Counted from the stretch's first letter, positions 32,100-45,117 are shown. The stretch: DNA of 64,000 nt from Vesta saturnalis (GCA_036346205.1 JARFJB010002134.1:1-64000); one strand, 5' to 3'. Translations and numbers: made by a program. The notes: a model not told the origin generated them from the sequence alone.

Positions 32100-32530
32100 C
32101 TTCTAAGAAATGTCATACGATACCCCTACAGGTCAATAACCTTTGTCCTTGACCACACTATTATTAGACTTCTAAGAATTGTAATATGATGATGACATTG
32201 CAATTTATATTTTTAGCTTCTGACCTTGACATACAAATTTCCCGCCAAAACGTTTGACCGCAGAGTGACCTTGTAATATGATGAGGATGGTAACATTGCA
32301 ATTTCTATTTTAGCTTTAAATGGAGTATTCACCTTCAATGAACTCATGACCTACTTTTTATGTATAGCTTACGAGATCGTCGTGACCTTGAAGTGGTGTA
32401 GCTCCTACCTTACATTACTACTACTACTACCGATATATGCAATGTGTACGATGACCTTGACCTACAGCAGAAACACTCATAGAAAAAGTATAGTAGAAAA
32501 GTGGAGTAGCTCCGGCCTTACATTACTACT
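32100..32530. repeat. Right TIR of element 2
   Basis: Inverted partner of 25460-25885, ending CATTACTACT followed by the target duplication CCTGTT. Confidence 0.8.
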
Positions 32531-34990
32531 CCTGTTTGCTTATGAACTCGGCGTAAATTGAGGCAAACTTTGTGCATTAGGGCCTCATGAGTTTAAAGAG
32601 GTACTGTCTCACCTTTTTATACCAGGGGTACAGAAGTGTGGAACACGTACTTTTGCCCCTGTTTGGTTCTGAAATGGGTCCAACACGACAGTAATAATCA
32701 TCGAGGCAAAAATTGTGTATTAGGACATCATAAGTTTGAAGAGGAATTTGTTTACCTAATACTTTGGTCTTCTGTACTTTCCTAATTCTTCTAGTTCTTT
32801 TGATTCTAAAATTAACAAACCTTTTAGTGTCAAGTATTCAGAAGTCCGGAAGAAGAACCTTTGACCCTGTTTGCTTCTGAAATCAGCGTTAATTGAGGCA
32901 AACTTTTGTGTACTAGGACATCATGGGTTTGAAGAGGTATTTGCTCACCTTGTTATACCAGGGGTACATAAGTGTGGAACTCGTACGTGCCCCTTTTGGT
33001 TCTGAAATCTGTCTAACCCGACTGTAATAATCAACGAGGCAAGAATTGTGTTTTAGGACATCATAAGTTTGAAGAGGTATTAGTTTACCTAATACTTTGG
33101 TCTTCTGTACTTTCCTAATTCGTATAGTTGTTTTGATTCTAAAATTAACAAACCTTTGTGTATCAAGTATTCAGAAGTTCGGAAGGGAACCTATGACCCT
33201 GTCTGCTTCTGAAATCGGCGTAAATTGAGGCAAACTTTGTGTATTAGGACATCATGAGTTTGAAGAGGAATTTGCACACCTTTTATACCAGGGTACAGAA
33301 GTGTGGAACACGTACTTGTGCCCCTATTTGGTTCTGAAATCTGTCTAACCCGACTGTAATAATCAACGAGGCAAGAATTGTGTTTTAGGACATCATAAGT
33401 TTGAAGAGGTATTTGTTTACCTAATACTTTGGTCTTCTGTTCTTTCCTAATTCTTATAGTTCCTTTGATTCTAGAAATAACAAACCTTTTTGGGTCAAGT
33501 ATTCGGAAGTGTGGAAGAGGAATCTATGACCCTGTTTGCTTCTGAAAACAGCGCAAGTTGAGGCAAAATTTGTGTATCAGGACGTCGTGAGTTTGAAGAG
33601 GTATATGCTCACCTTTTTATACCAGGTGTACAGAAGTGTGGAACACGTACTTGTGCACCTGTTTGGTTATGAAATCTGTTTAACCCGACTGTAACAATCA
33701 TCGAGGCAAAAATTGTGCATTAGGACATCATAAGTTTGAAGAGGTTGATTCTAAAATTAACACACCTTTTTGTGTCAAGCATTCAGAAGTCCGGAAGAGG
33801 AATCTATGACCGTGATTGCTTCTGAAATCGGTGTAAATTAAGGCAAACTTTGTGTTTTAGGACATCATGGGTTTTAAGAGGTATTTGTTTACCTAATACT
33901 TTGGTCTTCTGTTCTTTCGTAATTCTTATAGTGCTTTTCATTGTAAAATTAACAAACCTTTTTTGTGTCAAGTAATCAGAAGTCCGGAAGAGGAATCTAG
34001 GACCGTGTTTGCTTCTGAAGTAGTAATAAATTGAGGCAAACTTTGTGTAGTAGGACATCATGAGTTTGAAGAGTTATTTGCACACCTTTTTTATACCAGG
34101 GGTACAGAAGAGTGGAACACGTACTTGTGCCCCTGTTTGGTACTGAAATCTGCCTAACCCGACTGTAATAATCATCGAGGCAGAAATTGTATATTAGTTC
34201 ATCACAAGTTTGAAGGGGTATTTGTTTACCTAATACTTTGGTCTTCTGTTCTTTCTTAATTCTTATAGCTCTTTTGATTCTAAAATTAACAAACCTTTTT
34301 TGGGTCAAGTATTCGGAAGTGCGGAAGAGGAATCTATGACCCTGTTTGCTTCTGAAATCAGCGCAAATTGAGGCAAAATTTGTGTATCAGGACGTCATGA
34401 GTATGAAGAGGTATTTGCTCACCTTTTTTATACCAGATGTACAGAAGTGAGGAACATGTACTTGTGCCCCTGTTTGGTTCCGAAATCGGTCTAACCCGAC
34501 TGTAACAATCATCGAGGCAAAAATTGTGCATTAGGACATCATAGGTTTGAAGAGGTTGATTCTAAAATTAACAAACCTTTTTGTGTCAAGCATTCAGAAG
34601 TCCGGAAGGGGAATCTATGCCCGTGATTGCTTCCGAAATCGGTGTAAATCAAGGCAAACTTTGTGTATTAGGACATCATAAGTTTGAAGAGGTATTTGTT
34701 TACCTAATACTTTGGTCTTCTGTTCTTTCGTAATTCTTATAGTGCTTTTCATTGTAAAATTAACAAACCTTTTTTGTGTCAAGCAATCAGAAGTCTGGAA
34801 GAGGAATCTATGACCGAGCTTGCTTCTGAAGTAGGAGTAAATTGAAGCAAACCTTATGTATTAGGTCATCATGAGTCTGAAGATGTATTTGCTCACCTTT
34901 TTTATACCAGGGGTACAGAAGTGTGAAGCACGTACTTGTGCCCCTATTTGGTTCCGAAATCGGTCTAACCCGACTGTAAAAATCATCGAA
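32531..34990. repeat. Satellite array 4, A+B dimers with an ~811-bp super-repeat
   Basis: The dimer period from CCTGTTTGCTT landmarks at 32531, 32866, 33198 and 33531 is 332-335 bp. From about 33480 a larger unit of about 811 bp repeats (33480-34290 and 34291-34980). Each contains an A unit that lacks its middle part (GAAGAGGTTGATTCTAAAAT at 33738 and 34550). The array decays after ATCATCGAATTAAAAATTG. Confidence 0.85.
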
Positions 34991-35804
34991 TTAAAAATTG
35001 TGTGGTATCGTAATACAAGTATAAACGACAACCACCTAACGTCAAACAATTATGAATTAGAGGCGCGTGCTCGTAGAAGTAGGAGGCCTTTCCCCGCACA
35101 CACGAATCGATTAAAAATACAGTTAACAATTACAAAGGTGCATTGCTAAATGGTTAGCACCTGAAATACCATAGTCCTGTCCACAGAATAATGGAATATA
35201 TACAAAGTGAGCAGTCCTGTCTGTATAATAACACAACATATACAAGATAACTAAGCAGTTCTGTAGGTGACACCTACACACTTAAATAGCGTCTGTGCAC
35301 ACAAAAACTGTATATACAAAACACAATGCCGCAAATATCACAAGTGTCAATGTGTATATTGTCGGGCACTCGGCGAAAGTGTTCGTATTGATAAATACGG
35401 CACTTCGAAAGTTGTTGCACCAGGAGTCAGTCTGCCTACTGGTGTTGTGATGGAAGTTGTTTAATCCAAGTCTTAGTCGCCTGCAAGGTGTAAGTTCAAC
35501 CTTGCACAGATTAAGCAGTGGAAACTTAAGCCCGACCACCAGTATCAATGGCCTGTAAGGTGCTAAGAAGACTTACACAACTTGAGTCATTCCGTTCCTT
35601 TCGAGCCCGTTATTCAAACAATTTTTACCAGAAGCCTGACGTCATGACTAGGTGGAAAGTTTCGCAGATCCCCAGTACCGCGTTATACCACCATGTAACC
35701 GCAAACATTTGGACGAACATAAATGGGGAAATACACGTATGGTATGAGAGAGAAAAGGAACTAAGCAGAGATAGAAGGGACATACAAAGACCAAAAAACT
35801 AAAA
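34991..35804. other. Non-satellite segment with two weak ORFs
   Basis: A plus-strand frame at 35267-35464 has a Cys-rich segment (CRKYHKCQCVYCRALGESV). Another at 35548-35802 starts MACKVLRRLTQLESFRSFRA, an Arg-rich amphipathic start that could serve as a mitochondrial presequence. I recognise neither. No splice or poly(A) signals convincingly frame them. They could be host exons or 5' sequence of the retroelement that follows. Confidence 0.25.
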
Positions 35805-37535
35805 TAAGGGGGAGGGAGGGGAAAGGAGGATGAAGAAGCGGCAGCAAAATGGACAAAAGAGTAAAGGATAGGGAAAAGAACAACAAAGGGAAAGTAAGGG
35901 AAAACTACAGGAAGGGATGGATGAACTAAAGATACTGTTCTGGAATGTGGCGGGAATAAAGAAAATAGGTAAAATGGTAGCGATATTCGTAGACATAACA
36001 GCGGCATTCGATAGGGTGAACCGGCTAAAGTTGTGGGAGCTAATGAGGAAAAAAAAAGATAAGCGAAAGGATAATAGAAAGGATAGAAGAAATATATGAA
36101 GAAACGAGGAACAGGATGAGAGTTTATGGGGAATTGAGCGAAGGATTTGTGACGAGGAAGGGATTGCGACAAGGATACCCACTGAGCCCAAGCCTGTTCG
36201 CAGTATATACTGGAGACCTGCAGGAGACATCAAGGGGACAACAAGAGGGAGGCCTTGTGGTGGGGAACATGAAATGTATACGCTGCCATACGCGGATGAT
36301 ATAGCGTTGTTAGCAAGGGAGGAAAAGTGAAATGAAGAGGATGTTAAAAACGTTAGACAGATATTTGAAAAGGAAAGATCTGAAAGTCAATGGGAGTAAA
36401 ACTAAGCTAATGGTATGGAAAAAAGGGGGTGGGAAAAGGAAAAAGGAGGAATGGAAATGGATGGATGAGGAGATACAGCAAGTAAAGGAATTCACATACC
36501 TGGGATACACAATTAGACAAGACAATAAAGATGCGGAACATATAAAAGAGCGAGTGAGAAAAGGGAACAAGCTAATAGGGCAAGTGTGGAGTGTAGGGGA
36601 AAGATTGATTGGAATGGACATACAGAAAAGAAAATTATTATTTGAGAAGTTGATAAAAAGTGTGGTACGGTAATTGGCGGAAGTGTGGGGGTGGCTGGAA
36701 TACAAAGAGATAGAGGGCTGCAAGAAAAATACTGGGGTGGATACTGGGAATGGAAAGAGAAACACCAGCATACATCATTAGAGAGGATGTGCAAATAGAG
36801 AAAATAAGGGTGGAGGCGGGAAACAGAGCAGTAAAGTAAGAGGAGGAAATGAGTAGAAGAACGGAGTGTAAAATCCTGCGAGAATGTTGGAAAGAAATAA
36901 GAGAAGGAAGAATAGAATATGGGCAAGAAGCCAAGAAAGCATATTACGAAAGATATGCAAAAGAGGAAGTAGTAAAGACTAAGAAGGGAAGGAGTGAACG
37001 TGAGGGAGGACATAATTAAAAGGGATAGAGATGTGCAAAAGCATGAAAGATGGTCGAAGGTAAAAGAAGGAAAGTACAATGTAAACTACAGGAACATTAA
37101 GGGAGACGACATACCGAGATATTTGAATGGGGAGGGGAGGAAGGAAAGAAAGAAAATGATAGCGAGATTTAGATGTGAAAACGAAGAGTGGGGAAACATG
37201 TACTAGAGAAGGGACGAAGAGAGAAAATGTAGCCTGTAAGGAGAAGATATAGAGATGACTAAGCAAGAATGCAGGGATTTAAAGGAGGAGGAGAGGACGG
37301 TGGAATAGATACTAGAAGAAGGAGGAAGTGGAGCTAAGTGGATGCAACAAACATGGAACAGAAGAAGACAGTTAAGGGGAGAAGAGAAAAGAGAGAAGAA
37401 GTTAGTGTAAGTGAAGTAAAGAAATGAGAGACTGTAAAAAGTGTAAATAGAGATGGAAAATGTGAATAGCAAAAGCAAGCACTTTGCAAAATTTTTGTAA
37501 ATTATCCAAATAAAGTATTAGTAGTAGTAGTAGTA
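35805..37535 (+). mobile_element. Dead non-LTR retrotransposon 1 (endonuclease + RT remnants)
   Basis: A short purine-rich lead is followed by MDELKILFWNVAGIKK (35917), the start of an APE-type endonuclease. This is fused by a large deletion to RT motif A, VAIFVDITAAFDRVNRLKLW (about 35970-36030). Motif B, GLRQGYPLSPSLFAVYTGDL, is at about 36155. The catalytic YADD is in another frame at about 36289-36300 (LPYADDIALLARE). The thumb (DLKVNGSKTKLMVW, EFTYLGYTI) is at 36380-36520 and C-terminal pieces run to about 37200. It ends with AAATAAAG and a (TAG)n tail near 37535, as in many insect Jockey/R1-like elements. At least three frameshifts and one deletion are present. Long minus-strand ORFs here come from its purine-rich composition. 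Confidence 0.8.
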
Positions 37536-37538
37536 CTC

Positions 37539-37539
<1 letters not shown>

Positions 37540-37594
<55 letters not shown>
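37540..37594. repeat. (TA)n microsatellite
   Basis: Pure TA dinucleotide after the retrotransposon tail. Confidence 0.95.
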
Positions 37595-37595
<1 letters not shown>

Positions 37596-37970
37596 TAGTA
37601 GTACTCGGCGCGCTTTGCTGCGTTCAAATATGAAGCACATTCTCCCTTTCCCTCACCCTTTCATGGCGATCGGATAAATGTTATAGTATGCATGTTATCT
37701 ACTCGCGCCTAGTGCAATCGCGGTGAGACGGATAGTCGGTGTGTGAGAGAGGAAGTATGCGAGGCCTTGGGCGCGCGCCGTGTTACATTAATTTAAAAAA
37801 ATAAGGTTATCACGTTTTTCCGGGAGATTTTTCCAAACTGTTCTCTTCATAAAAACCTTCCTCAGACTTCAACTATTATTTAAAAAATTAACAGAATTGG
37901 TCCAGCCGTTCTCGAGTTTTGCGCTTAGCAACACATTTGGCGATTCATTTTTATTTATATAGATAGATTT
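37595..37970. repeat. Probable interspersed repeat (RTE/SINE-like 3' end)
   Basis: GC-richer than its surroundings. It begins ACTCGGCGCGCTTTGCTGCG and ends CAGCCGTTCTCGAGTTTTGC ... ATTTTTATTTATATAGATAG. This phrase order resembles 3' ends of widespread arthropod retroposons. No ORF was seen. The family was not determined. Confidence 0.45.
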
Positions 37971-38013
37971 GGCATATTACATAATTTTCAAAACTTACCG
38001 TTTGCTGAAGAAG

Positions 38014-38050
38014 ATAACTGTGATTGTTATCGAAACGTTTAAATTTGTAA
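38014..38050 (+). other. Hammerhead-like core motif, copy 1
   Basis: CTGAAGA - AGATAAC TGTGATT GTTATC - GAAACG fits the CUGANGA / stem II / GAAA pattern of the hammerhead ribozyme core, with a 6-bp stem GATAAC/GTTATC. A second copy with CTGACGA and loop TGTAAGT is at about 49794-49828. Matching stems I and III were not found by eye. Confidence 0.35.
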
Positions 38051-38118
38051 AAAGTTAATAAAAAATACAGTTTCATAGCCAAAAGGTAAGTATCTAATTA
38101 TGAGTGGTAATCCATTTT

Positions 38119-38404
38119 GGGTGTCCCAAAATTAATGGGATACAGAGCACCAGTAGATTCCTTCCAAGAAAATAAGTCGATTGAACCCAACATACTTTAG
38201 TCCAAAAGTTGATATTTACTGAGGTACGGGGTGCTTGTTAGTTGTAATAAAAAACACAATGAATAGAACGTAAAAAAAACATAGTAGCACCCCGTATCTC
38301 AGTAAGTATCAACTTTTGGACTAAAACACGTTGGGTTCAATCGACTTATTCTATTGTAAGGAATCTAGTGGTGCTCTGTTCCATAATTTTGGGACACACT
38401 GTAT
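38119..38404. mobile_element. Foldback MITE with ~115-bp TIRs
   Basis: The left arm from GTGTCCCAAAATTAATGG to ACTGAGGTACGGGGTGCT (about 38121-38231) pairs with the right arm from AGCACCCCGTATCTCAGT to CCATAATTTTGGGACACAC (about 38287-38400). The loop is about 55 bp. Termini of the type CAGTGTGTCCCAAAATT suggest a Tc1/mariner origin. There is no ORF. Confidence 0.75.
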
Positions 38405-38860
38405 ACCAAAAAGTACTTAAATGTTTTTCCTAATAACTAATTTATGTATTTGTATGTAAACGAATTAATAACTTTTCTCGTTGGCTAGCAGGATTGCATC
38501 CTAAATCTTGTTTTTACATATAAGGTTCTTTTGGAAAAGGTAAATGTGATTTAAGAGGACTTAAGTGGATTGGGGAGGGGGAAGTTATTGTAACTTTTCG
38601 TTTTATCCTCTTTTTTGTTGTATTTTATTGTTGATTTGTTATTGCTAACAGAAGTACAACCGCATGTATATTTTACACGTTTAAAAAAGTTTTATCGTAT
38701 CCATAACCCTCTTCCAAACTTAAATTCAGAATAACTTAATAAATGTGCAGGCGAAATGACATTATCTTATGAGCAAACGAATGCAAACAAAGAACAATCG
38801 TATGAATTTAATTTTTTATAGTAGAACGTCGTCACCTCGGACTTTATTCGCGGTTATCAA
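38405..38860. other. Unassigned AT-rich segment
   Basis: No ORF, repeat or splice signal that I can support. Confidence 0.4.
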
Positions 38861-39990
38861 GGTCAATTAAAAAAGCTGGGTGCATCAATTCTTGTTAATT
38901 GATTAAGGGTTAATTAAACTCATACGTGGAGTAAATAAATTGATTAACGTAATTTTCAAAGTCAGCTAACTATTTCGCAGTTTATTTCGCTTTGCCAAGC
39001 ACCATTAAAATAATTTCCGGTCATCTAATTAATTCGCAGCTTAATTCTGGTTGATTCGCATTGTCCAGGTCCGTTAAAATAATTTCTAGTTTTCAAGGTC
39101 AGTGAAACTGTTTCACAGTTTTTAAGTTCAATCATGGTTTATTGCTGATTTTATTAGCGTTTTCGAGATCAATTCAAGTAATTTCAATATAAATAAAACG
39201 AATTTACTTCGGTTTTATTCGCGTATTCAAGGAACAGTAAATTAATTCGCCGCTTGGTTTAAGGGTTTTTTAATGAATCAATTTAATTCACGGTTTAAGT
39301 AAATTAATTCGCGGATTTTAAAGTCACTTAAATTAATTTTTGATGTGATTGGCGTGTTCGAATTAATTAAATTGTTTCCGGTTGATTGTCGTTTTCAAGG
39401 TTAATTAAATTAATGCACAGCTTTAAAGGTAAATTAAGTTAATTCTCGATTTGTTTCCAAATTTAGAAGCGAATTAAATTAATTTCCGGTTTGATTCGCG
39501 GTTTTCAAGGTCAATTAAATACACTTTCAGATTTGAAGGCTAATTCACATAATTTGACGATTGCTTTTGGATTGATTCGGGTTTTCGGGGTTATTGGCGA
39601 TTTTTAAGGCCACTTAAATTAATTCCCAGTTTATTTTTAGTTCGATTCGTTCGCGTTTTCGAAATTAACGTTCGGTTTAATTTTCGACTTTCAGAGTTAG
39701 TTAAATTAAATACCGGTGTTCAAGGTAAATTAAATTAATCTTTGGTTTATTTTCAGTAACGTTCGCCTTTTCTAATGCAATTAAATTAATTTCCGGTTTG
39801 ATTCGAGCTTTTCAAAGCCAATTAAAGTAATTCTCGTTTTTGACATCAATTAAATTAATTTTTGGTGTGATTCACGTTTTTCAAGGTCAATTAAATTAAT
39901 TTGGAATTTTTCCAGCTTGATTCGCACTTTTGAGGTCAATTTGCGATTTGATTCATGGTTTAATTAAACTATTGATGGGATTTACAATTT
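38861..39990. repeat. Degenerate minisatellite, ~50-80 bp units
   Basis: About 15-18 diverged units built from CAAGGTCAATTAAATTAATT, TTCCGGTTTGATTCGCG and TTTTCAAGG. The best units lie between 39480 and 39900. Units differ in length and by many substitutions, so the array is old. Confidence 0.65.
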
Positions 39991-40767
39991 AATTAGGTTT
40001 TTTTAATTGACTCCTACCGTACGCACCTCATTAAGAATTACATGGAAAAGATAAGCTAGATATCCAATAGCCCAGCATCTTGAAATTAGTTTAGTGATGC
40101 GGGTTCCATATATCAAATATATTCAAGGACAATTTCTTGCCCAGACCCTTGAAATAACTTTCGTCATGTTAGAACCTTTAAACTGGTGCCGCATTTTGAA
40201 ATAAGACCCACTTGGCAAAATCTTGAATTTGGTTTTAATGTCTTGAAATTAGACCAGTATCTAATTACGCATCACGATTCTTTTACCACAAATCAATATT
40301 TTGAAGTTGATCCAGCATCTTGAAATAATGCGCTATTGACAGGCTCTTGAAACTGGTATTACCATCTTAAAATTTAAAATTTGAAGTTTAAAGGTCAATA
40401 AATTAATTATAGGGGAAATTTCTCGTATTGCTTCCTCAACATTGTATCGTTTTCCTAAAATTAAAGAAACAAGCAAAAAGTACTTAGGTTCAGGGCAAAC
40501 CAAGGAAAAAAAACAAGCTATTCTACACACAAACCAACAAAATGGTACAATCAAGGCGTGAACAGTTAATTCATTACTAGATGAAAAGGGCGTAAACATA
40601 AGACTATGCGTTATTAATTTGTGAATGTATTCCATATATTGTATCCCGAACCTCAGAGAAAAAGACATATATGTTTCTCAATACAAATATCTGGCGTAAA
40701 GCACATGCTCTTCCAACCTACGAAGTGGAAATTGAAAGAAATGAAATAAATAAAAATTTTCCTTCCA
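39991..40767. other. Unassigned segment with dispersed CTTGAAAT phrases
   Basis: ATCTTGAAATTAG, CCTTGAAATAAC, TTTTGAAATAAGACC and ATCTTGAAATAATG recur between 40078 and 40330, hinting at another worn repeat. The 111-codon minus-strand frame at 40333-40668 has no recognised domain and is probably chance. Confidence 0.35.
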
Positions 40768-40869
40768 ACCTACATATACATGTGCAGGTATAGAAGTTTA
40801 TGCAATCGACTTTTCCTTTACTAACGCTAAATCGACTTATTTTGACAAAATTTCGCAACATCGATCATA

Positions 40870-41165
40870 ATGTCCGTGTGGGCGTGTGCTTGTGCGTGTC
40901 CGTGTGCGTGTGCGTATGCGTGTGCGTGTGCGTGCGCGTGCGTGCGTGTGTGTGTGTGGCTACGTATGTGCGTGCGTGCGTGCGTGCATGCGTGGGTGTG
41001 TGTGTGTGTGTTCGTGTTCGTGTTCGTGTTCGTGGCCGTGTTCGTGGCCGTGTTCGTGGTCGTATTCGTGTTCGTGTTCGTGTTCGCGTTCGCGTTCATG
41101 TTCGCGTTCGCGCTCGCGCTCGCGTTCGCGTTCCCGTTCGCGTTCGTGTTCGTTTTAGTGTTCGT
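40870..41165. repeat. (GTGCGT)n/(GTTCGT)n compound microsatellite
   Basis: Runs of GTGCGT, GTGTGT, GTTCGT and GTTCGC hexamers. Overlapping ORFs in several frames are translations of the repeat. Confidence 0.95.
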
Positions 41166-41870
41166 GTTCGCATTCGTGTTTGCGAAGACATGTTTTTTAA
41201 CGATAATTTAATTTCAGATAAGTTTTCTTTATAAAGTGTTTCAGCACGAAACGAAAATGCATTAATGATTAATTAAATAAGATTGACAATGATTAAAATA
41301 TATTATTAACAGCTTAAAATAAGTGGGCGGTTTTGTAAGTTTCTTTCAAGTTAGCATATGTCTATCAACCTCTATCTGACAACAAATTTTCAACATCTAT
41401 CTGGCATAGATTATTCTTATTTTTACAGTGTTACCTATTTTTGTTTATTATTATTAATTACTATTCCTAAAATTATATCATTTCCACTATGTGGGTTGGA
41501 AGATCGAGTATTAATAAATAATATTTTCTTTAAAAAATGTGTTTACACAGTTTCGTATAAAACTAATCATTACTCAGATATTGAAAAAAAATTAAACTTT
41601 ACTTTAGGGATTTTTGCCTCTAAATTACGCGTCGTATCAAAGAATTACATTGAACATAATTAATCGATACGTTGAAGGTTTATATGTTGGTATTTTTATA
41701 TCTTTGAAATATACAGCTGTTTTAGAAGTTTTTAATAAAAACCAAAACTGCCCTATTAACCCACCCTCTCCGCCGCTGAATTTCACACAAACAGACACAC
41801 TTACATACGCACGAACAACACACACACATGCACGCACGCACGCACGCACGCGACGCAGCAGCGCACAGCA

Positions 41871-42572
<702 letters not shown>

Positions 42573-42712
42573 TATAAATATGGTGGAAGACTTAGAAGTA
42601 ATGGTTGAGAACATATTTGAAACTTTAGTCGAAATTACAGAAAAGAGTGAACCTAAAAAGTTCATATCGTCAGAGCATATTACAATCAGTATGTAACTTA
42701 AGAAAGGTGACA

Positions 42713-42744
42713 CAGACACAGACACAGACACAGACACAGACACA

Positions 42745-42801
<57 letters not shown>

Positions 42802-43145
42802 ACGGAAACGGAAACGGAAACGGAAACGGAACCGGACACGGACACGCACACGGACACGGACACGGACACGGACACGGGCGCGGGCGCGGGCGCGGACGCG
42901 GACGCACACGCGCACTCGCACGCGCGCGCGCACGCACAGACGCAGACGCAGGCACAGGCACAGGCACAGACTCAGGCACAGGCACAGAGACACACACAGA
43001 CACTAACACAAACACAAACACAAACACAAACACAAACACAAACACAAACACAAACACAAACACAAACAAACACAAACACAAACACAAATACAAACACAAA
43101 CAGAAACACAAACACGCACCCATGCCCGCACGCACGCACACACAC
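42713..43145. repeat. Compound hexanucleotide microsatellite
   Basis: Successive blocks of ACAGAC, ACACAC, GGAAAC, GGACAC, GGGCGC, AGGCAC and ACACAA repeats, the complementary-sense counterpart of the GT-type block at 40.87 kb. Confidence 0.95.
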
Positions 43146-43262
43146 GTACATAACGCCATGGCCGATAAACTGCGTAGGATGTAAAATATGGTCTTAAGTC
43201 GATTTAACGCCAATGAACAAATAGTCGATTGCATAACCTTCTATACCTACATATGTATACGT

Positions 43263-44389
43263 AGGTAAAAATTAATAGCACTAAATACTCTCAGCTTATT
43301 AAAACAGTACTGTTCGCGCCATATTTCAATTTAGATAATCTTTGGCAACCGCGTGTTTTGCTGTAAAGTTTGAAACAGGTATTAACACGTTCACGTAACC
43401 TCAGCGAATGTGTCTTCAGAAAGAAGTAAATTTAGCAACACTTAGAAACAGCTATACTTCGGCAGCAGTGTGTTTTGCCAAAATGGTTGTAACGGAACTA
43501 ACCGATACGCTAACTTCAAAATTTTTGCCATCGAAAAGGGTTAAGTTAGTATAATGCATAAAATTGGACATACTTCGGCAGCTGTCTGATTTGTCTAAAA
43601 CCTTCTTACCGTACTGAGTGCCAAATATGCATCATTACGGGTTGTGTTCAATTTCGACGTTTGTGCCGTAAAACAAGTGCTAAATTAGCAGAATGATTAA
43701 AACTGGTCTTTCTTTTGACAGTCGTTTGTTTTGTTAAAATGTTGATACCGAAACTAACCCACAAAATCGCGGCACTAACCTAACCACGCAATTTCTTAGT
43801 TTGTCTAGTTTATGTTCTGCAAACTTCACGTAGCCATTGCAAACTTATAACCGTACCATCAATAGTACTATTATTTACATACTTGATTATAACATATAAC
43901 TGCATGACAAGACGAATTTTAATTTATCGTTCAGTTTGCCCTACATATAGGTGATAGCAATTTTTACCATTCATTTTATAAATAATTGGTCTATTTTTTT
44001 TATCTTTATACATTGTTTACTAAATACTAACCTTTTTAAATGTTAATTTATAAGTATACGCTTTCCTGAAGACACCAATTAGCTATTATTAATCAAAAAA
44101 CATCAAATGATTAATGTACTAATCCAAATATTACAAATTAACTACGTCAGAACTTCAAGGTTAATAAATTAATTGCAATAATAAAATTTTCTATGTTCGA
44201 GATGAACTACTTGAAATCGATTCATTTTAATTTAACTTCGTCATGATTGTTAAACTTTATTTCCTTGTAAATTATTTTTAAGTGACAATAGCTGTAGCTA
44301 AATCGTTAACGCGTCGATGTGAAAATTATACGCGTTTTGATAATTCGCTAAATTTTTTTGTGCACCCTGTGGTTTAATACTGTAACAAT
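43263..44389. other. Unassigned region
   Basis: 1.1 kb with no supported ORF. Phrases such as CTTCGGCAGC...TGTTTTG...AAA recur at about 43457 and 43568, suggesting an old duplication. Confidence 0.4.
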
Positions 44390-44478
44390 ATGAGAAGAAA
44401 ATTAATTATTACACCTGATATTATCAATGATACGTTTGATAAACTTGAATTTGGACGATTTAGGAAACTAGATGAGGA
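44390..44478 (+). CDS. Possible first coding exon of a host gene
   Basis: ATG 44390 opens 29 codons plus two bases (MRRKLIITPDIINDTFDKLE ... FRKLDE), followed exactly by the donor GTAAGT at 44479. Codon usage and composition look protein-like, unlike the AT-rich surroundings. It ends in phase 2, which does not join in frame to the acceptor at 61955, so an intermediate exon or a different gene is needed. There is no homology that I recognise. Confidence 0.35.
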
Positions 44479-45117
44479 GTAAGTACAAAGTTAATTAATT
44501 TTTAAAAATGCTGTATTTGTGGCAATTACTTAATTGTCATCTGAATTTAATTTTTTAATTAATTTCGTTAACATGTGTACCATAAATTTAAATTATGCAA
44601 AACAATCGAGTAAAATAATGATTAAAGTGCATTATTAAAGGGGGCGAATGCTTTAACTAAAGTTGACGTCTCAAAAATATTGTAAAATCGTGACAGATTT
44701 TTTAAACTTTCCGGGATAATTCAGACACATTTTTGAATTTGTTTAAATTATCAAAGCCGAAGTGGTTCTAGTACAGTAAATCTTTATACTTCTTAATTTC
44801 ATCAATATCGGTTAAATTGTGTGAATAAATAAGGGTGGCATTAGTTAAATGCAATAGATTTAATAGAACATATAGACATTTTTGTTGTGATGTACAGGAT
44901 GATTCATTAACATCCGTAGTTCAGTTGATCTAAAAACTACCGGATTTATTTCTATTTTCTAAATATATTTTGTCAATTTTGAAACCAATGAATATCACAA
45001 AAATGACACAAAAATAGTTGTAGCTTTGATAACACTAGAAAGGGGTATCACTCTAGCAAGGCATATTGGGTTCATTCGTTTCATTTTGATTTTAATATCT
45101 GAATCGCTATGTATCTC

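Larger units (their letters stand above)
25460..32530 (+). mobile_element. Polinton-like element 2: 7071-bp non-autonomous derivative with exact ends
   Basis: The left terminus is AGTAGTAATG (25460) and the right terminus CATTACTACT (32530). The flanks are CCTGTT on both sides (25454-25459 and 32531-32536), a perfect 6-bp target duplication in satellite unit A, as Polinton integrases make. The TIRs are about 430 bp. Inside: P1 (26845), P2 (27297), a partial P2 with tandem duplication (28.0-28.7), a second P2 (28780), CC (29362), a micro-exon gene on the minus strand (30771-30334) and a second CC (30993). Polymerase, integrase, protease and capsid genes are absent, so mobility would need helper functions in trans. 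The clear duplication and matching TIRs suggest a more recent insertion than element 1. Confidence 0.8.

Noticed and set aside
35648..37478. Several long minus-strand ORFs rich in Phe, Leu, Ser and Pro
   Set aside because: They mirror the purine-rich plus strand of the non-LTR element, which carries the recognisable endonuclease and RT motifs.
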